A stretch of DNA of 47,015 nucleotides from CAYHPY01 sp964358485 (GTDB taxonomy: Bacteria; Elusimicrobiota; Elusimicrobia; UBA1565; UBA9628). Shown here piece after piece: positions 8,142 to 16,559 of this stretch. Under the pieces are notes generated by a model. The model made no database searches. It saw only the letters and a list, made by a program, of their open reading frames with translations, and was not told the origin of the DNA. Both the position numbers and the translations under genes were made by a program. The stretch lies in contig CAYHPY010000021.1 of the NCBI GenBank assembly GCA_964358485.1, positions 1-47,015 on the forward strand, written 5' to 3'. How positions within the stretch are numbered: position 1 is the first letter of the stretch; each line of letters starts with the position of its first letter.

Positions 8142-8821
8142 TTCGGGGAAACTCCCGACCGGGGAAGCTCTCCCGCCTCAAGCCCCGCCTCCAGCCAAGC
8201 GCGGCGAAGGATGGTGGACCAAGCGCCCTTGCGCCTCATGGGCCGGGCCGCGGCCCAAATGCGCTCCGGTAGGACCTCGATCTTGCCCAAGCGGCGCAAG
8301 CGGGCGCAGAAGATCAGGTCGTCCACCGGGGAGTTCTCCGGAAACCCCCCGCTGGCCCGGAAAAGCTCGGGCGTGGTGCACAACCCCTGGTCGCAGACGG
8401 CCCGACCGCTCCAGCGGGACGCGGCGTTGTAGAGAAAGGCGGCCGTCCGGTAGGAGAACCCGCTCCCGTAATCCACAGTGAAGGCGGTCGCCGCGATCGC
8501 CTCCCGGTGCGCCTTCAGCCAAAAGTGCTCGAGGGCCTGCTGCCAGTTGCCGGGCGGCTGGGCGTCGGCCGCCAAAAACAAAAACAGGTCGCCGCGCGCG
8601 CGCTCCACGCCGGCGTTCATTTGGGAGCCCCGGTCGGCGCGGCCGTGCGAGACGATCGCGTCGGCCAGGGGGCGTGCCTCGGCCACGGTGTCGTCATCGG
8701 AGCCGCCGTCCACGACGATCACCTCCATCGGGCTGTCCCGGGAAATCTCCCGCAGGCGCTTGAGAGCGGAGCCTATCTGCGGCCCGTCGTTGAGGGTCGG
8801 GATGATGACGGAGAATTTCAA
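8138..8821 (-). CDS. Family 2 glycosyltransferase, TIGR04283-like
   Basis: A 227-residue soluble GT-A glycosyltransferase. The N-terminus has the GT2 start SVIIPTLND, then VVDGGSDDDT, and a DxD-like region is replaced by FLAADAQPP, as in small bacterial GT2 proteins of the rSAM/selenodomain-associated type. No transmembrane segment is visible. It overlaps the genes on both sides by ATGA junctions, so it is translated as part of the operon. The sugar donor and acceptor cannot be told from the sequence. Confidence 0.82.
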   Translation of the reverse strand: MKFSVIIPTLNDGPQIGSALKRLREISRDSPMEVIVVDGGSDDDTVAEARPLADAIVSHGRADRGSQMNAGVERARGDLFLFLAADAQPPGNWQQALEHFWLKAHREAIAATAFTVDYGSGFSYRTAAFLYNAASRWSGRAVCDQGLCTTPELFRASGGFPENSPVDDLIFCARLRRLGKIEVLPERIWAAARPMRRKGAWSTILRRAWLEAGLEAGELPRSGVSPK

Positions 8822-9981
8822 GCGAGTGGTTTAAAAACGATCCCGGTGGCGATCTTCGGATAGAAGTAGGTGCTCTTCTGGGGAAGCAGCCCCACCGCGG
8901 CCACGGCCCGGCGCACCTGGGCCACCACCATGGGCTTGACGAACAGGACGGCCTTGCCCGACTCTCGCGCCAAGCGCTCGGCCCGGTCCGCCTCATGGCT
9001 GTAGACGATCCGGTCCGGGGGCAGGTCCGCGAGGAGATTGCGGCTCAACCATTCCACGCAGAGGCCGCTGCGGGCGCCGCCCCGGGACCTGGGCTCGGCC
9101 AGGCGGTAACCACCGTCGAACAAGCCGAAGGCGTAAGGATTGCCCGAGGCCGCCAGGGCTTTGAGCAATGCGCCCCGCGAAGATAATTTTTTCAAGGCGC
9201 AGAGCCGTTCGGCGGCCCCCAGGACTCCCTCCGCGGGGATCACCCGATGGGTTTCCAACACCCGCAGACCCCGGTCTTCCTCCGGACAGATGAACGCCAG
9301 CAAAGTCTCGGCCCAAGGCTGGGGATGGCGGCGGTGGAATTCCCGGGAGACCTCGTAGCGATGATGCCCATCGGCGATCAGCACCGAGAGGGGCCGCAGG
9401 GCGGACTCCAAGGCCTTGACCTGCCCGGGATCGCCCAACGCCCAAATCCGGTAATCGACGCCCTGGGCCGCTCCCGTCGAAGACGGCGGGCGGCGGGCCG
9501 CCGCCGCCAGAAGGCGGCGGACCGTTCCCCGGGAATCCTTGACGAGCCCGAAAATGGGGCTGATATTGGCCCGCACCGCGGAAAGAAGCCGCAGCCGGTC
9601 GGCCTTGGGCTTGGCCAGGGTTTTTTCGTGGGGGATCACGCTCCGATGCGCGGCCGGGGTGACGCCCATCGCGCCCAGCAAGCCGCGCCGCGTCAGCCGG
9701 CCTCCTCGAAACGAAAAAGTCTGCTCGACCATGTAAAAGGACGGCTCGGGATCATCCCGCAGGACTCCGCGTTTTCGCCAATTCTTCCACAGGGACGCCG
9801 ACCGGGCGTAGCGGGCGGCGCCGCCCCGGGGAAGCTCCAGATGGATGGCGTTGAGCGGGGTCTTGCGCAGGGCCCGTTCCAATTCGGGGACGATCGCGTC
9901 GTAGGGAGGGCACAGCGCCTTGCCCAGGGGAACGCGGGACGGGTCGTAACGCGCGCCCCGAAACGCCCGGATGTCGGCCAT
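8818..9981 (-). CDS. DUF1015 family protein
   Basis: A 387-residue protein of the DUF1015 family. Recognisable features are the N-terminal pattern FRGARYDP...CPPYDAI, the hallmark DGHHRYE motif in the middle (ADGHHRYEVSREF), and the C-terminal HEAD region. ATG 9981 is preferred over the longer open frame because it begins the conserved N-terminus and overlaps the upstream stop as TAATG. The family is soluble and, as far as I know, not biochemically assigned. The operon links it to a START-domain protein, a glycosyltransferase and a methyltransferase. Confidence 0.85.
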   Translation of the reverse strand: MADIRAFRGARYDPSRVPLGKALCPPYDAIVPELERALRKTPLNAIHLELPRGGAARYARSASLWKNWRKRGVLRDDPEPSFYMVEQTFSFRGGRLTRRGLLGAMGVTPAAHRSVIPHEKTLAKPKADRLRLLSAVRANISPIFGLVKDSRGTVRRLLAAAARRPPSSTGAAQGVDYRIWALGDPGQVKALESALRPLSVLIADGHHRYEVSREFHRRHPQPWAETLLAFICPEEDRGLRVLETHRVIPAEGVLGAAERLCALKKLSSRGALLKALAASGNPYAFGLFDGGYRLAEPRSRGGARSGLCVEWLSRNLLADLPPDRIVYSHEADRAERLARESGKAVLFVKPMVVAQVRRAVAAVGLLPQKSTYFYPKIATGIVFKPLA

Positions 9982-10616
9982 TAGAAATCCGCCAGGGCGG
10001 GATGGGCCGAAATGTCGGCTTTGGCCGCCTGACGCCTCAAGCCCGCCAGCGTCTCCAGCGGCCACCGTTTTTGAAAAATATTAACCAGCCACTTGGGCAC
10101 GGCCCCGGCCGGGTCGGCGTGAAGTTCCAAGGAGACCTTGGTCCGGCGCTCCCCCAACGCCTCCACGATGAACTCCCCTTTTTCGATGCGGCCCCGAACC
10201 ACCCCGGGCTCCGCGGGCGCGGCGGGATCCTCCACCGATTCCAGGCCGATCCAAAGCCGCCGGGCGGCGCGGTCGGGGCGGACCAACGCCCGAAAAACGA
10301 AGGCTCGGTCATGGATAGGCCAGGGGGCGGAACTCCGGTTGTATTCCACGCGCTCCAGAACGGACGGCTCGCGAACCAGACGGGCCTCCGATAGGGAAAA
10401 CACCCACTCCCGCTTGCGTGTCACGTCGCTCAAGGCCGAGATGACCTTGGCGATCGGGGCCTCGATCTCGCACTCTCCTTTGAAGGAAAGCACGCGGGAC
10501 CCCGGAACGACCCGGCGATACACGGAGATGCCCCCGCGGGTCTCCAGGCGCTCCCAATGCGGAGCGGCGAAACCGGGAGAACCCAGCAGAAGCAGCAGGA
10601 CCAAGAGCCGCGGCAC
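9981..10616 (-). CDS. Secreted START-domain (lipid-binding) protein
   Basis: A 211-residue protein with a signal peptide (RLLVLLLLLGSPGFAA) followed by a START/Bet v1-like fold: a conserved two-part core with ECEIEAPIAKV, WPIHDRAFVFRA and a C-terminal helix. START domains bind hydrophobic ligands, so periplasmic lipid handling is a reasonable inference. The start is GTG 10616, which opens the signal peptide and has TATAAT exactly 6 nt upstream; the open frame extends 35 codons further but that part is not protein-like. It is the first gene of the operon leading into DUF1015. Confidence 0.78.
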   Translation of the reverse strand: MPRLLVLLLLLGSPGFAAPHWERLETRGGISVYRRVVPGSRVLSFKGECEIEAPIAKVISALSDVTRKREWVFSLSEARLVREPSVLERVEYNRSSAPWPIHDRAFVFRALVRPDRAARRLWIGLESVEDPAAPAEPGVVRGRIEKGEFIVEALGERRTKVSLELHADPAGAVPKWLVNIFQKRWPLETLAGLRRQAAKADISAHPALADF

Positions 10617-10622
10617 CCGCCG

Positions 10623-10628
10623 ATTATA
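10623..10628 (-). promoter_or_regulatory. -10 TATAAT, leaderless spacing
   Basis: A perfect consensus -10 on the minus strand with 6 nt to GTG 10616. No good -35 is apparent. It would drive the START-DUF1015-GT2-methyltransferase operon. Confidence 0.5.
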
Positions 10629-10770
10629 GCCAATTCGGTGCCGGTGGTTGACTTGCTTGACTTGCTTGCCTTCCCGAGCGGCCGTCGGCGAGGCCAGGGC
10701 GCCGAAAAGGTCGAATAACACCCTCCTTCTCGTATTCCTTGGACGGGCTGCGGTTCAACTGGATTGCGGG

Positions 10771-11490
10771 CTATTGCGGACCGAAAACCTCGCCGCCGCG
10801 CGCCGGATCCCACACCCCAAGCCCCACGCTCACATTATTGTCCGGGTTCAAAAATGTCAACCGCCCGCAAAACTGACCGATCAGATTTATCGCCGCGAGT
10901 TTCTGTTTCCGCTCAAGTTCCCCCCATTTCAAGTGGTCAATGCGCGCGAAGGCCGCCGGTTTAACATCTCCAACGACCGGGGCGGGGTTGCAGTTAATCT
11001 CCTTAACGAAGCCGAGCCCCATGACCTTGTCGATTCCAGATCGGCCAATTTCCGCAGGGGATTTTCCGCCACCGTAGTATTTTTGCCGGGCCTTCAAATA
11101 CTGGCGGTCCGCCTTGCGATCCGCCTCCGTCTGCAGCGGGAACGAAGTGCCTGAATTACCAGACCCCGTATTCGTCGGCTGAATTTTCTGCCCATGGACT
11201 ATCTGATAAAGGAGTGAAGCTCGACCGCTTCCGCCTTGCTTGGGAGCCCCCTTGCCGCAACTGCCGATACTAAAAAAAACAACGCCCCCGAACAATAATA
11301 TTAGCGGGAGGACGATGAACATTCCGCAGCCCAACTTCACGCCATCCATGACGCCGCTTCTGGCTTGGACCTCTTTGACCTTTTTGAATTGCCCCGGACC
11401 TTTCAGGTTCCGATTGCAAAATCGGCAAATCTTCGCCTCTGCCTTAATAACTTCCGCGCAGAATGGGCATTTAATTTCATCTTCATTCAT
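10771..11490 (-). CDS. Zinc-ribbon membrane protein of unknown function
   Basis: A 239-residue protein. ATG 11490 is chosen because GGAG lies 7 nt upstream and the protein then opens directly with a treble-clef type zinc ribbon (CPFCAEVIKAEAKICRFC, residues about 8-25). A single membrane helix follows (about 55-80, GMFIVLPLILLFGGVVFF), then a glycine/serine-rich linker and a C-terminal domain with conserved-looking Cys and aromatic residues. The topology suggests a cytoplasmic ribbon and an external domain. Base composition is less GC-rich than the surroundings, in common with the next gene. Function unknown. Confidence 0.7.
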   Translation of the reverse strand: MNEDEIKCPFCAEVIKAEAKICRFCNRNLKGPGQFKKVKEVQARSGVMDGVKLGCGMFIVLPLILLFGGVVFFSIGSCGKGAPKQGGSGRASLLYQIVHGQKIQPTNTGSGNSGTSFPLQTEADRKADRQYLKARQKYYGGGKSPAEIGRSGIDKVMGLGFVKEINCNPAPVVGDVKPAAFARIDHLKWGELERKQKLAAINLIGQFCGRLTFLNPDNNVSVGLGVWDPARGGEVFGPQ

Positions 11491-11555
11491 GCCAGAGCTC
11501 CAAAGCCCCCTGAATTCCCCTTGCGCCCAGGGACCCAAACTCCCGCCCCAATGGA

Positions 11556-12158
11556 TTACGGGGTGTTCCCCGACGCAGCATCAACGTGACTGCGGCCCTC
11601 ACCCTTGAGCCAGAAATCAAGTTCAACCTGCAGGAGGAGCCGGGTCTCCGGAGATTTAATTTCCAGGTCTCGAATGTTCCCAAGGCCCGATCCCCGGACC
11701 GTCTTCCCATCCGGTCCGATTATTCCTTTTGATAGGAGCGCTCGTTCCAGTTTTCCTTGGGGGGTGAGGCGGAGACTGAGACTGGAAATCTCCCCCCTGG
11801 TTGCGTCTTTCTGGAATTTTCCAAAAATCAGGTGCCGCGCCTGGACGGTTGTGGTAGATGGGCCCGTTAGTACTTCGAAAACCCGTGAGCAGCCGTCCAA
11901 ATTCTGGGAACGAGGAACGGCCAACCGTTGAATTTTCAAATCCGGGGAAACTCCAAGATTTTTTGCGACTACGGGCGGGTAACTAGCTTTTTCGCCCTCA
12001 GCGAGTCCTTTCTGCACCAATTTATCCAGGGTCAACCGGGAAGGAATCCGCCCCTCCTTCCGGAGTCCCGCAGCATTGACTCCTGCCTTGTTTGGGGCCA
12101 TACTTAACAATAGGAAGGCCAGCAAGGGTACTCGTCCCATTACGAACAAGTTTAGCAC
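11556..12158 (-). CDS. Secreted protein of unknown function
   Basis: A 200-residue protein with an N-terminal signal peptide (VPLLAFLLLSMAPNKAGVNA). Two starts are possible: GTG 12158, which has TATAAA 6 nt upstream and so fits the leaderless pattern, or ATG 12140 closer to the signal peptide. The rest is a mixed beta-rich domain with one Cys and no family recognised. Its codons are more AT-rich than most of the window. It is divergent from the TPR gene at 12171, with only 12 bp between start codons if GTG 12158 is used. Confidence 0.62.
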   Translation of the reverse strand: MLNLFVMGRVPLLAFLLLSMAPNKAGVNAAGLRKEGRIPSRLTLDKLVQKGLAEGEKASYPPVVAKNLGVSPDLKIQRLAVPRSQNLDGCSRVFEVLTGPSTTTVQARHLIFGKFQKDATRGEISSLSLRLTPQGKLERALLSKGIIGPDGKTVRGSGLGNIRDLEIKSPETRLLLQVELDFWLKGEGRSHVDAASGNTP

Positions 12159-12170
12159 TTTAGATTTATA
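12159..12170. promoter_or_regulatory. Divergent overlapping -10 region between 12158(-) and 12171(+)
   Basis: On the minus strand TATAAA (12165-12170) sits 6 nt before GTG 12158. On the plus strand TTTAGA/TTAGAT (12159-12165) sits about 6 nt before ATG 12171. The whole intergenic space is 12 bp, so both promoters must lie largely inside the opposite gene's first codons. Confidence 0.4.
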
Positions 12171-13418
12171 ATGATTAAATTCGAAAAATACGCGGCGGCG
12201 TTAATCGTATTTTCCGCCCTTTTGACCATGGGTGCTGCTCCGGCCGCAGAGAACGCCCCGGAGGAATCCGACGCCCCCTGGGCAGAAATGGATGAAGCTG
12301 TTAAAGAACAGCAACAAGAAAACGCCAAGCCCCCCACCCCTCCGTCTCAAGCTGAGCAAAAAGCCAAGGAGGAGCGCCAAGAACACCGGGACAAGAAAGC
12401 CGAGGCGGCTCTCGCCAAGAAGCCCGAAAGCCCGCGAACCCAGGAGGCGGGCTCCCGCTACTTCATGGAGCGCGGAGACAACGAGCGTGCCGAGGCACTG
12501 GCCGAGAAGGGTCTGGCCCTGGCCCGTCCCGACGGAGACCCGCGACTGACGGCCCGCCTGCTGGTCAACCGGGGGTTGGTGCGCTACGTGCGGCATGATT
12601 ACTCGGGTGCGCATCAGGATGCCAAGCAAGCCCTTAAATTCGACCCGGCCAGTTGGTCCGCCTGGGAGTTGGCCATGTACTCCCTGAACAAGTGGCCCAA
12701 AGGGAAAAGGCAGCCGGCCTTGGCCCTCAAGCCCGGCGAGTCGGTGGCGGGGAACTCGAGCGACGGGCAGGGTGACGGGCTCCGCCCCGCATCCGGGGCA
12801 ATCGCTCGCGCGCCGGGTGAGGGCCCGCACACCCCCCGCGCCGCCGATTCAGAAGAGGACTCCCCCGAGCGGGAAAAGATCTCCCGCCTTCTGGCCCTGC
12901 AAACTCCGGGTCTGTCCCGAACGCCCGAGGAATGGGTCCAGCGGCAAAAGTTGTCGCCTTCGCCGACATTCGAATTGATCACCCGCTCCATGGCGAGCCG
13001 GCAAAAGGGCTCCCTGTCCGAAGCCCTGAGCTTGGCCGAGGCCGCAGTCAAGGCCGACCCTTCCGATCCAATGACGTTCGCCCAAAGGGCTCTCATTCTT
13101 AACCAAATGAATGACTCCAGGGGAGCGGTGCTCGACCTCTCCCGGGTGATCGCCAAAGGTTGGAAGTGGTCTTTGGCGTTCAAGATGAGGGCGGACGCCT
13201 TGTTCAAGGCCGGGAGGTGGCGGGCGGCCATGGAAGACGCGGAGATCGCGCTCAGATTGGACCCCCAGGACGCTGACGCATATTTCATTCGTGCCATGGC
13301 GCGGGGCAAGCTGCAAGGGGCCGCCGAGTTGGTCCTGGCCGACCTCGAAAAAGCCGCCGCGCTCAAGCCCGCCCTGGCGCCGTTTCTGGAGCAGGCCCGA
13401 GAGCGCTTTCGCAAGTAA
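12171..13418 (+). CDS. Secreted TPR-repeat protein
   Basis: A 415-residue protein with a signal peptide (YAAALIVFSALLTMGAAPAAE), a charged Lys/Glu/Gln-rich coiled region (about 35-90), then TPR-like helical repeats in two blocks: about 95-165 (including RLLVNRGLVRYVRHDYSGA and AKQALKFDP) and about 270-400 (LAEAAVKADPSDPMTFAQRA, DAEIALRLDPQDADAYFIRA). A disordered Gly/Pro/Asp linker separates the blocks. TPR solenoids mediate protein contacts; a periplasmic scaffold is the likely role. There is no Shine-Dalgarno site before ATG 12171; a -10-like element lies directly upstream. Confidence 0.78.
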   Translation: MIKFEKYAAALIVFSALLTMGAAPAAENAPEESDAPWAEMDEAVKEQQQENAKPPTPPSQAEQKAKEERQEHRDKKAEAALAKKPESPRTQEAGSRYFMERGDNERAEALAEKGLALARPDGDPRLTARLLVNRGLVRYVRHDYSGAHQDAKQALKFDPASWSAWELAMYSLNKWPKGKRQPALALKPGESVAGNSSDGQGDGLRPASGAIARAPGEGPHTPRAADSEEDSPEREKISRLLALQTPGLSRTPEEWVQRQKLSPSPTFELITRSMASRQKGSLSEALSLAEAAVKADPSDPMTFAQRALILNQMNDSRGAVLDLSRVIAKGWKWSLAFKMRADALFKAGRWRAAMEDAEIALRLDPQDADAYFIRAMARGKLQGAAELVLADLEKAAALKPALAPFLEQARERFRK

Positions 13419-13614
13419 GCGCCGGGAAACGGGCTGCTGGCCTTGGGGGCTCCGTCGCGGCAACGACCCCTCCCGTTTGGGCTAAGCGGAGCGCCCCCTC
13501 GATCCAGCCCCCTACCTCCGCCGGATCAATCGCGGGGCCATGGGGCATTAGACCCAGCCGGACTTGGGTCCGAGGGCCCTGGGCCGGGATGGGAAACCGT
13601 GTTAGCATGGAGGC

Positions 13615-13727
13615 AGCCCTGTAGCCCCTGGGATCGGCCGGGGGGTATCCACGGTCCGGCCGCAACCGGGCGAGGCCAGGGGAAGCGGAATCCGTCCGAG
13701 GTTCCGCTTCCCTCGGCTTTTTTCTTT
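13615..13727 (+). ncRNA. Candidate structured leader RNA with intrinsic terminator
   Basis: The 324-bp gap between the TPR gene and the lipoprotein gene holds a compact set of complementary segments. An outer helix joins CCCCTGG (13625-13631) to CCAGGGG (13676-13682). Nested inside is CGGCCGG (13635-13641) with CCGGCCG (13656-13662). A terminator hairpin follows: GGGAAGCGGAA (13680-13690) with TTCCGCTTCCC (13702-13712), then a T6 run at 13718-13723, 19 nt before ATG 13743. The outer helix and the terminator stem share 13680-13682, so they compete. This looks like an attenuator or riboswitch-like leader, or a small RNA ending in a terminator. It does not match SRP RNA, tmRNA, 6S RNA, or the c-di-GMP, TPP or cobalamin riboswitch signatures as I know them. 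13419-13614 shows nothing else clear. Confidence 0.4.
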
Positions 13728-13742
13728 CGGAACCGCGCGAAA

Positions 13743-14675
13743 ATGAAACCGATTCATTGGTCGTTGATCTTGGCGGCGGCCCTGGCCGCCTGCGGCCGCC
13801 AGGAGCCTCCCAAGCCCGCCTCCCCGCCGGAGAAATTGGGCCCGCGGCTGTCCCCGGAGGACCAGGTCCGGCACCAAAAACTCAAGGCGGAGTTCGACGC
13901 GGAGATGGCCAAAATCCCCGCGGCGCGGCGCGCCAAGGAGGCCGCCTTCGAGGCGGCGGTCAAGGCCGGCGACGAGGCCGAGCTCGTGCGGCCGGCCCCG
14001 CCCGGCTTCAAGCCGGAGCCGGTCCGCCGGAAGGTCAAGCTGACCCTGATTCCCAAGAAGACGGTCCTCAAGCCGGGGGAGCGGCTTTGGTACCGGCTCG
14101 AGATGCAAAACCTGGGGAAAGAGACGATTTCATTTAACTCGAACCGGTCTTTCTGGAAGGAAGGAAACGCGGAGTTCAGCGATTGGAAGTTCTACGTGAC
14201 CCCGCCGGGCGGCAAAGAGGAGCATACGTTCATTCGATATTACGACTATTCGGTAATGGGGCATGGCGCGCGCGGCGGCATGAACGCGGCCCAGCGCAAG
14301 GAGCACGCCTTTCGGATCATGCGGCGCAGCGCCCTTGACGTGGACGTCAAGCCGGGGCAGACGCTGGTCACCAAGGCCTGGCGGCTCCTGTCCTACGGAG
14401 AGCTGGACGACCGCTATTACAAGGACATCGAGCCCGCGCCGGTCGTCGGCGAGTTCCGGGAATTGGCCTTGGAAGAGTTCCGGTTCGACGCCCCGGGGGC
14501 GTACCGGGTCAAGGTGGTGTTTCAAAATCCTCCGCTGTACACCGAGCAAGATTTTCGAGAAACCGCCAAATATGGCTCGGAACGCGAAGAGTATATTCGG
14601 AGATACAAGAGATTGAACAGCGAACGCCTCGGCCATGTTCATTCCAACACGGTCCTAATCGAGATTAAGCCATGA
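13743..14675 (+). CDS. Lipoprotein of unknown function, coupled to an HExxH protein
   Basis: A 310-residue lipoprotein: ATG 13743 opens a type II signal peptide with lipobox LAAC (SLILAAALAACGRQ). The open frame continues upstream through the RNA leader, but that part is not protein-like. A Pro-rich linker and a charged helix (about 45-90) precede a beta-rich domain (about 110-305) with the Ig-like pattern KKTVLKPGERLWYRLEMQN, typical of extracytoplasmic sandwich domains. The stop overlaps the next start as ATGA, so the lipoprotein and the HExxH protein should be made in coordinated amounts. A terminator-like hairpin just upstream may control both. Function unknown. Confidence 0.78.
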   Translation: MKPIHWSLILAAALAACGRQEPPKPASPPEKLGPRLSPEDQVRHQKLKAEFDAEMAKIPAARRAKEAAFEAAVKAGDEAELVRPAPPGFKPEPVRRKVKLTLIPKKTVLKPGERLWYRLEMQNLGKETISFNSNRSFWKEGNAEFSDWKFYVTPPGGKEEHTFIRYYDYSVMGHGARGGMNAAQRKEHAFRIMRRSALDVDVKPGQTLVTKAWRLLSYGELDDRYYKDIEPAPVVGEFRELALEEFRFDAPGAYRVKVVFQNPPLYTEQDFRETAKYGSEREEYIRRYKRLNSERLGHVHSNTVLIEIKP

Positions 14676-16441
14676 CCCTCCTGGTGATACTGTGGTTGGC
14701 GGCCAGCCCGGCCTCGGCGGGGACGCCCTGCCCCAAGAAGGTTGAAGATCGAAAAACTCCCTGCACGGCCTCCACCAAAGAGCAGGAAAAAATCATGAAA
14801 CTCATCAACCGAGGGGTGGCGGCTTACGATAAGTACGAGACCGACAAAGTGGATGAAACCAATCTCCGGGAAGAGATTCGACTCCTTGAGTCGCGGGGCG
14901 TGGAACCGTCCTTTAAATTGCGGGACAAATGGTTTAAGGCCAATTCCGGAATTGAGATAAATAAGGCCAGGATGCAATCCGACCTGAACGAGGCCGCCGC
15001 CCTGACCTCCCTCTACTATGGCCTCGGTCACAAATCCCGGGACATCGCCAATGGTCCGCTGGAAAGGCGCGAGGCCCGGTGGAAACCGCAATTCGTCTAT
15101 GCCGCGATAGGGCAGGGCGGCGACTATGAGTCGGTGTACCGGAAGCTGTCCCTCCAGCCCGAGAACCAAGCGCACCATCTGGAGCTGAATTTCGGCAAGG
15201 TGGACGACGGGGTCCAGGCCTTCACTCTCGAGGACGGAAGTGTCAACATCAGCATCGAGGCTTTTAAACTGGCAAGGGACAAGGGAAGTCCGCGCCTGCT
15301 GGCCAAAACCATCTATCATGAGGGAATTCATTTCGACGATCTCGTGAAGGGCGGTTGGAAGGAGTCCCGGGAGGCGCTGGAACCGGACGCCTATGGCCGA
15401 ACTTTCAAGGCGGCGCACATCTTCGAATTGACGGCGGCGGAGAAGGCCGCGGTCCAAGCACAATGGACCAACGCCTCCGTGAAGCGCGTCCAGGTCGATG
15501 TCGGGATGGAAAAGCCCACTCCTTCTTTCAGCACTCCGGAGCAGAGGCGGAAAGTTGGTAAAGATTTCGAGGGGCGAATGGAGGCGGATTCGGCCGCGGA
15601 GGGGGAGCGGAGAACCCTGGAGGAAGGGTTCGAGGCCGCGCGGGAGGCGATGGAGCGTTCAGGGAGGGAGCGCCGTGCCGAAGAGGAACGCCGGAAGTTT
15701 GAAGAGGAGGGCCGCCGCAAGGACGAAGCCGGGGCCCGGGACCTTCTCTACATTAAAGACCTCGCTGCCTGGGCCTGCGTTATGGGCTCCCTTGATCAAC
15801 CGACTCTCGCCAAGTTCATTCCTTCGGCCGACCCCCCATTTTATTGCGACCGCGCTCCCAAGACCGTGAGCGCCGATGATTCCTGCTCTGAGCGAATATT
15901 CGGCCGCATTCTCGGCCAACTCTGCCGGAAAGAAGCCATCTCCGCCGCCTTGATCAATGAGATAGTGGAAAAATACCGCCCGCGCCCAGGCGCTGGGGCG
16001 ACGCCGGATGTCCTCCCCCCAGGAAGGTCGCCGGTCGCCGTCGAGGCCTCAATCCCGCCGTCGGCAAGCCGGGATCTGGCCCGCCTGGCGGTCAAGGCGT
16101 GCGCCGATCCCGGCGGCTTGACCGAAGCCGATCTTGCACCCCTGAACTGGTTCCCTGGACATTCCAACGGGGACATGAAAGCTTGGCGGGACGAACTGCC
16201 AGGCTGCCCGGGGGAATTGCTCGGGGAGCTCGCGCGAATGGCCGGAACCGGCGTCCGGCTGGAGATCGAGCGCCTGCGCCGGGACGCGGCCAGGATTAAA
16301 GGGGCTTTGCCCAACGATTCGCCCCCGGATTCCGAGCCGGAGGACCGCCGGGACCGCGGCGGCAGCCGCGTCGGCGACGGTTCCGGCCCCGCCCGAGATC
16401 AAGCCGGGAAAATCGGGGGCGGCGGGCGCTGGCCCCGCTGA
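14672..16441 (+). CDS. Secreted HExxH-containing putative metallopeptidase
   Basis: A 589-residue protein with a signal peptide (LLVILWLAASPASAG). The key motif is YHEGIHFDDL, His216-Glu217-x-x-His220, the zincin zinc-binding signature, in a helix following TIY, as expected for gluzincin-type peptidases; the third ligand is not certain. A long charged coiled coil (about 300-360, rich in Glu and Arg) follows, then a Cys-containing C-terminal domain and a disordered Asp/Gly/Arg tail. No peptidase family is recognised. It is translated from ATGA overlapping the lipoprotein stop. Proteolytic activity is inferred from the motif only. A palindromic hairpin (16469-16488) follows the gene. Confidence 0.7.
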   Translation: MTLLVILWLAASPASAGTPCPKKVEDRKTPCTASTKEQEKIMKLINRGVAAYDKYETDKVDETNLREEIRLLESRGVEPSFKLRDKWFKANSGIEINKARMQSDLNEAAALTSLYYGLGHKSRDIANGPLERREARWKPQFVYAAIGQGGDYESVYRKLSLQPENQAHHLELNFGKVDDGVQAFTLEDGSVNISIEAFKLARDKGSPRLLAKTIYHEGIHFDDLVKGGWKESREALEPDAYGRTFKAAHIFELTAAEKAAVQAQWTNASVKRVQVDVGMEKPTPSFSTPEQRRKVGKDFEGRMEADSAAEGERRTLEEGFEAAREAMERSGRERRAEEERRKFEEEGRRKDEAGARDLLYIKDLAAWACVMGSLDQPTLAKFIPSADPPFYCDRAPKTVSADDSCSERIFGRILGQLCRKEAISAALINEIVEKYRPRPGAGATPDVLPPGRSPVAVEASIPPSASRDLARLAVKACADPGGLTEADLAPLNWFPGHSNGDMKAWRDELPGCPGELLGELARMAGTGVRLEIERLRRDAARIKGALPNDSPPDSEPEDRRDRGGSRVGDGSGPARDQAGKIGGGGRWPR

Positions 16442-16468
16442 AGTCCCAAAAAACAGTCTAGGCCTTTT

Positions 16469-16488
16469 GGCCCAGATTCATCTGGGCC
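16469..16488 (+). terminator. Hairpin after the HExxH gene
   Basis: GGCCCAGAT, loop TC, ATCTGGGCC form a perfect 9-bp stem 28 bp after the stop. A CCTTTT run precedes it and CCTTTGGGG follows, so the T tract is weak. Probable transcript end or 3' stabiliser. Confidence 0.45.
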
Positions 16489-16559
16489 CTTTGGGGAATA
16501 GACGGGGGCCCCTTCCGTGGTATGCTAGTATCGACGCCGATTTCAGGAGGATGACAAAC

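Noticed and set aside
9981..10065. Longer start for the DUF1015 gene at 10065
   Set aside because: The extra 28 residues overlap the START gene and do not match the conserved N-terminus. ATG 9981 overlaps the upstream stop as TAATG.
13600..13730. SRP RNA, 6S RNA, tmRNA or a known riboswitch at the structured leader
   Set aside because: None of the core signatures I know for these classes is present, so it is left as an unassigned RNA candidate.
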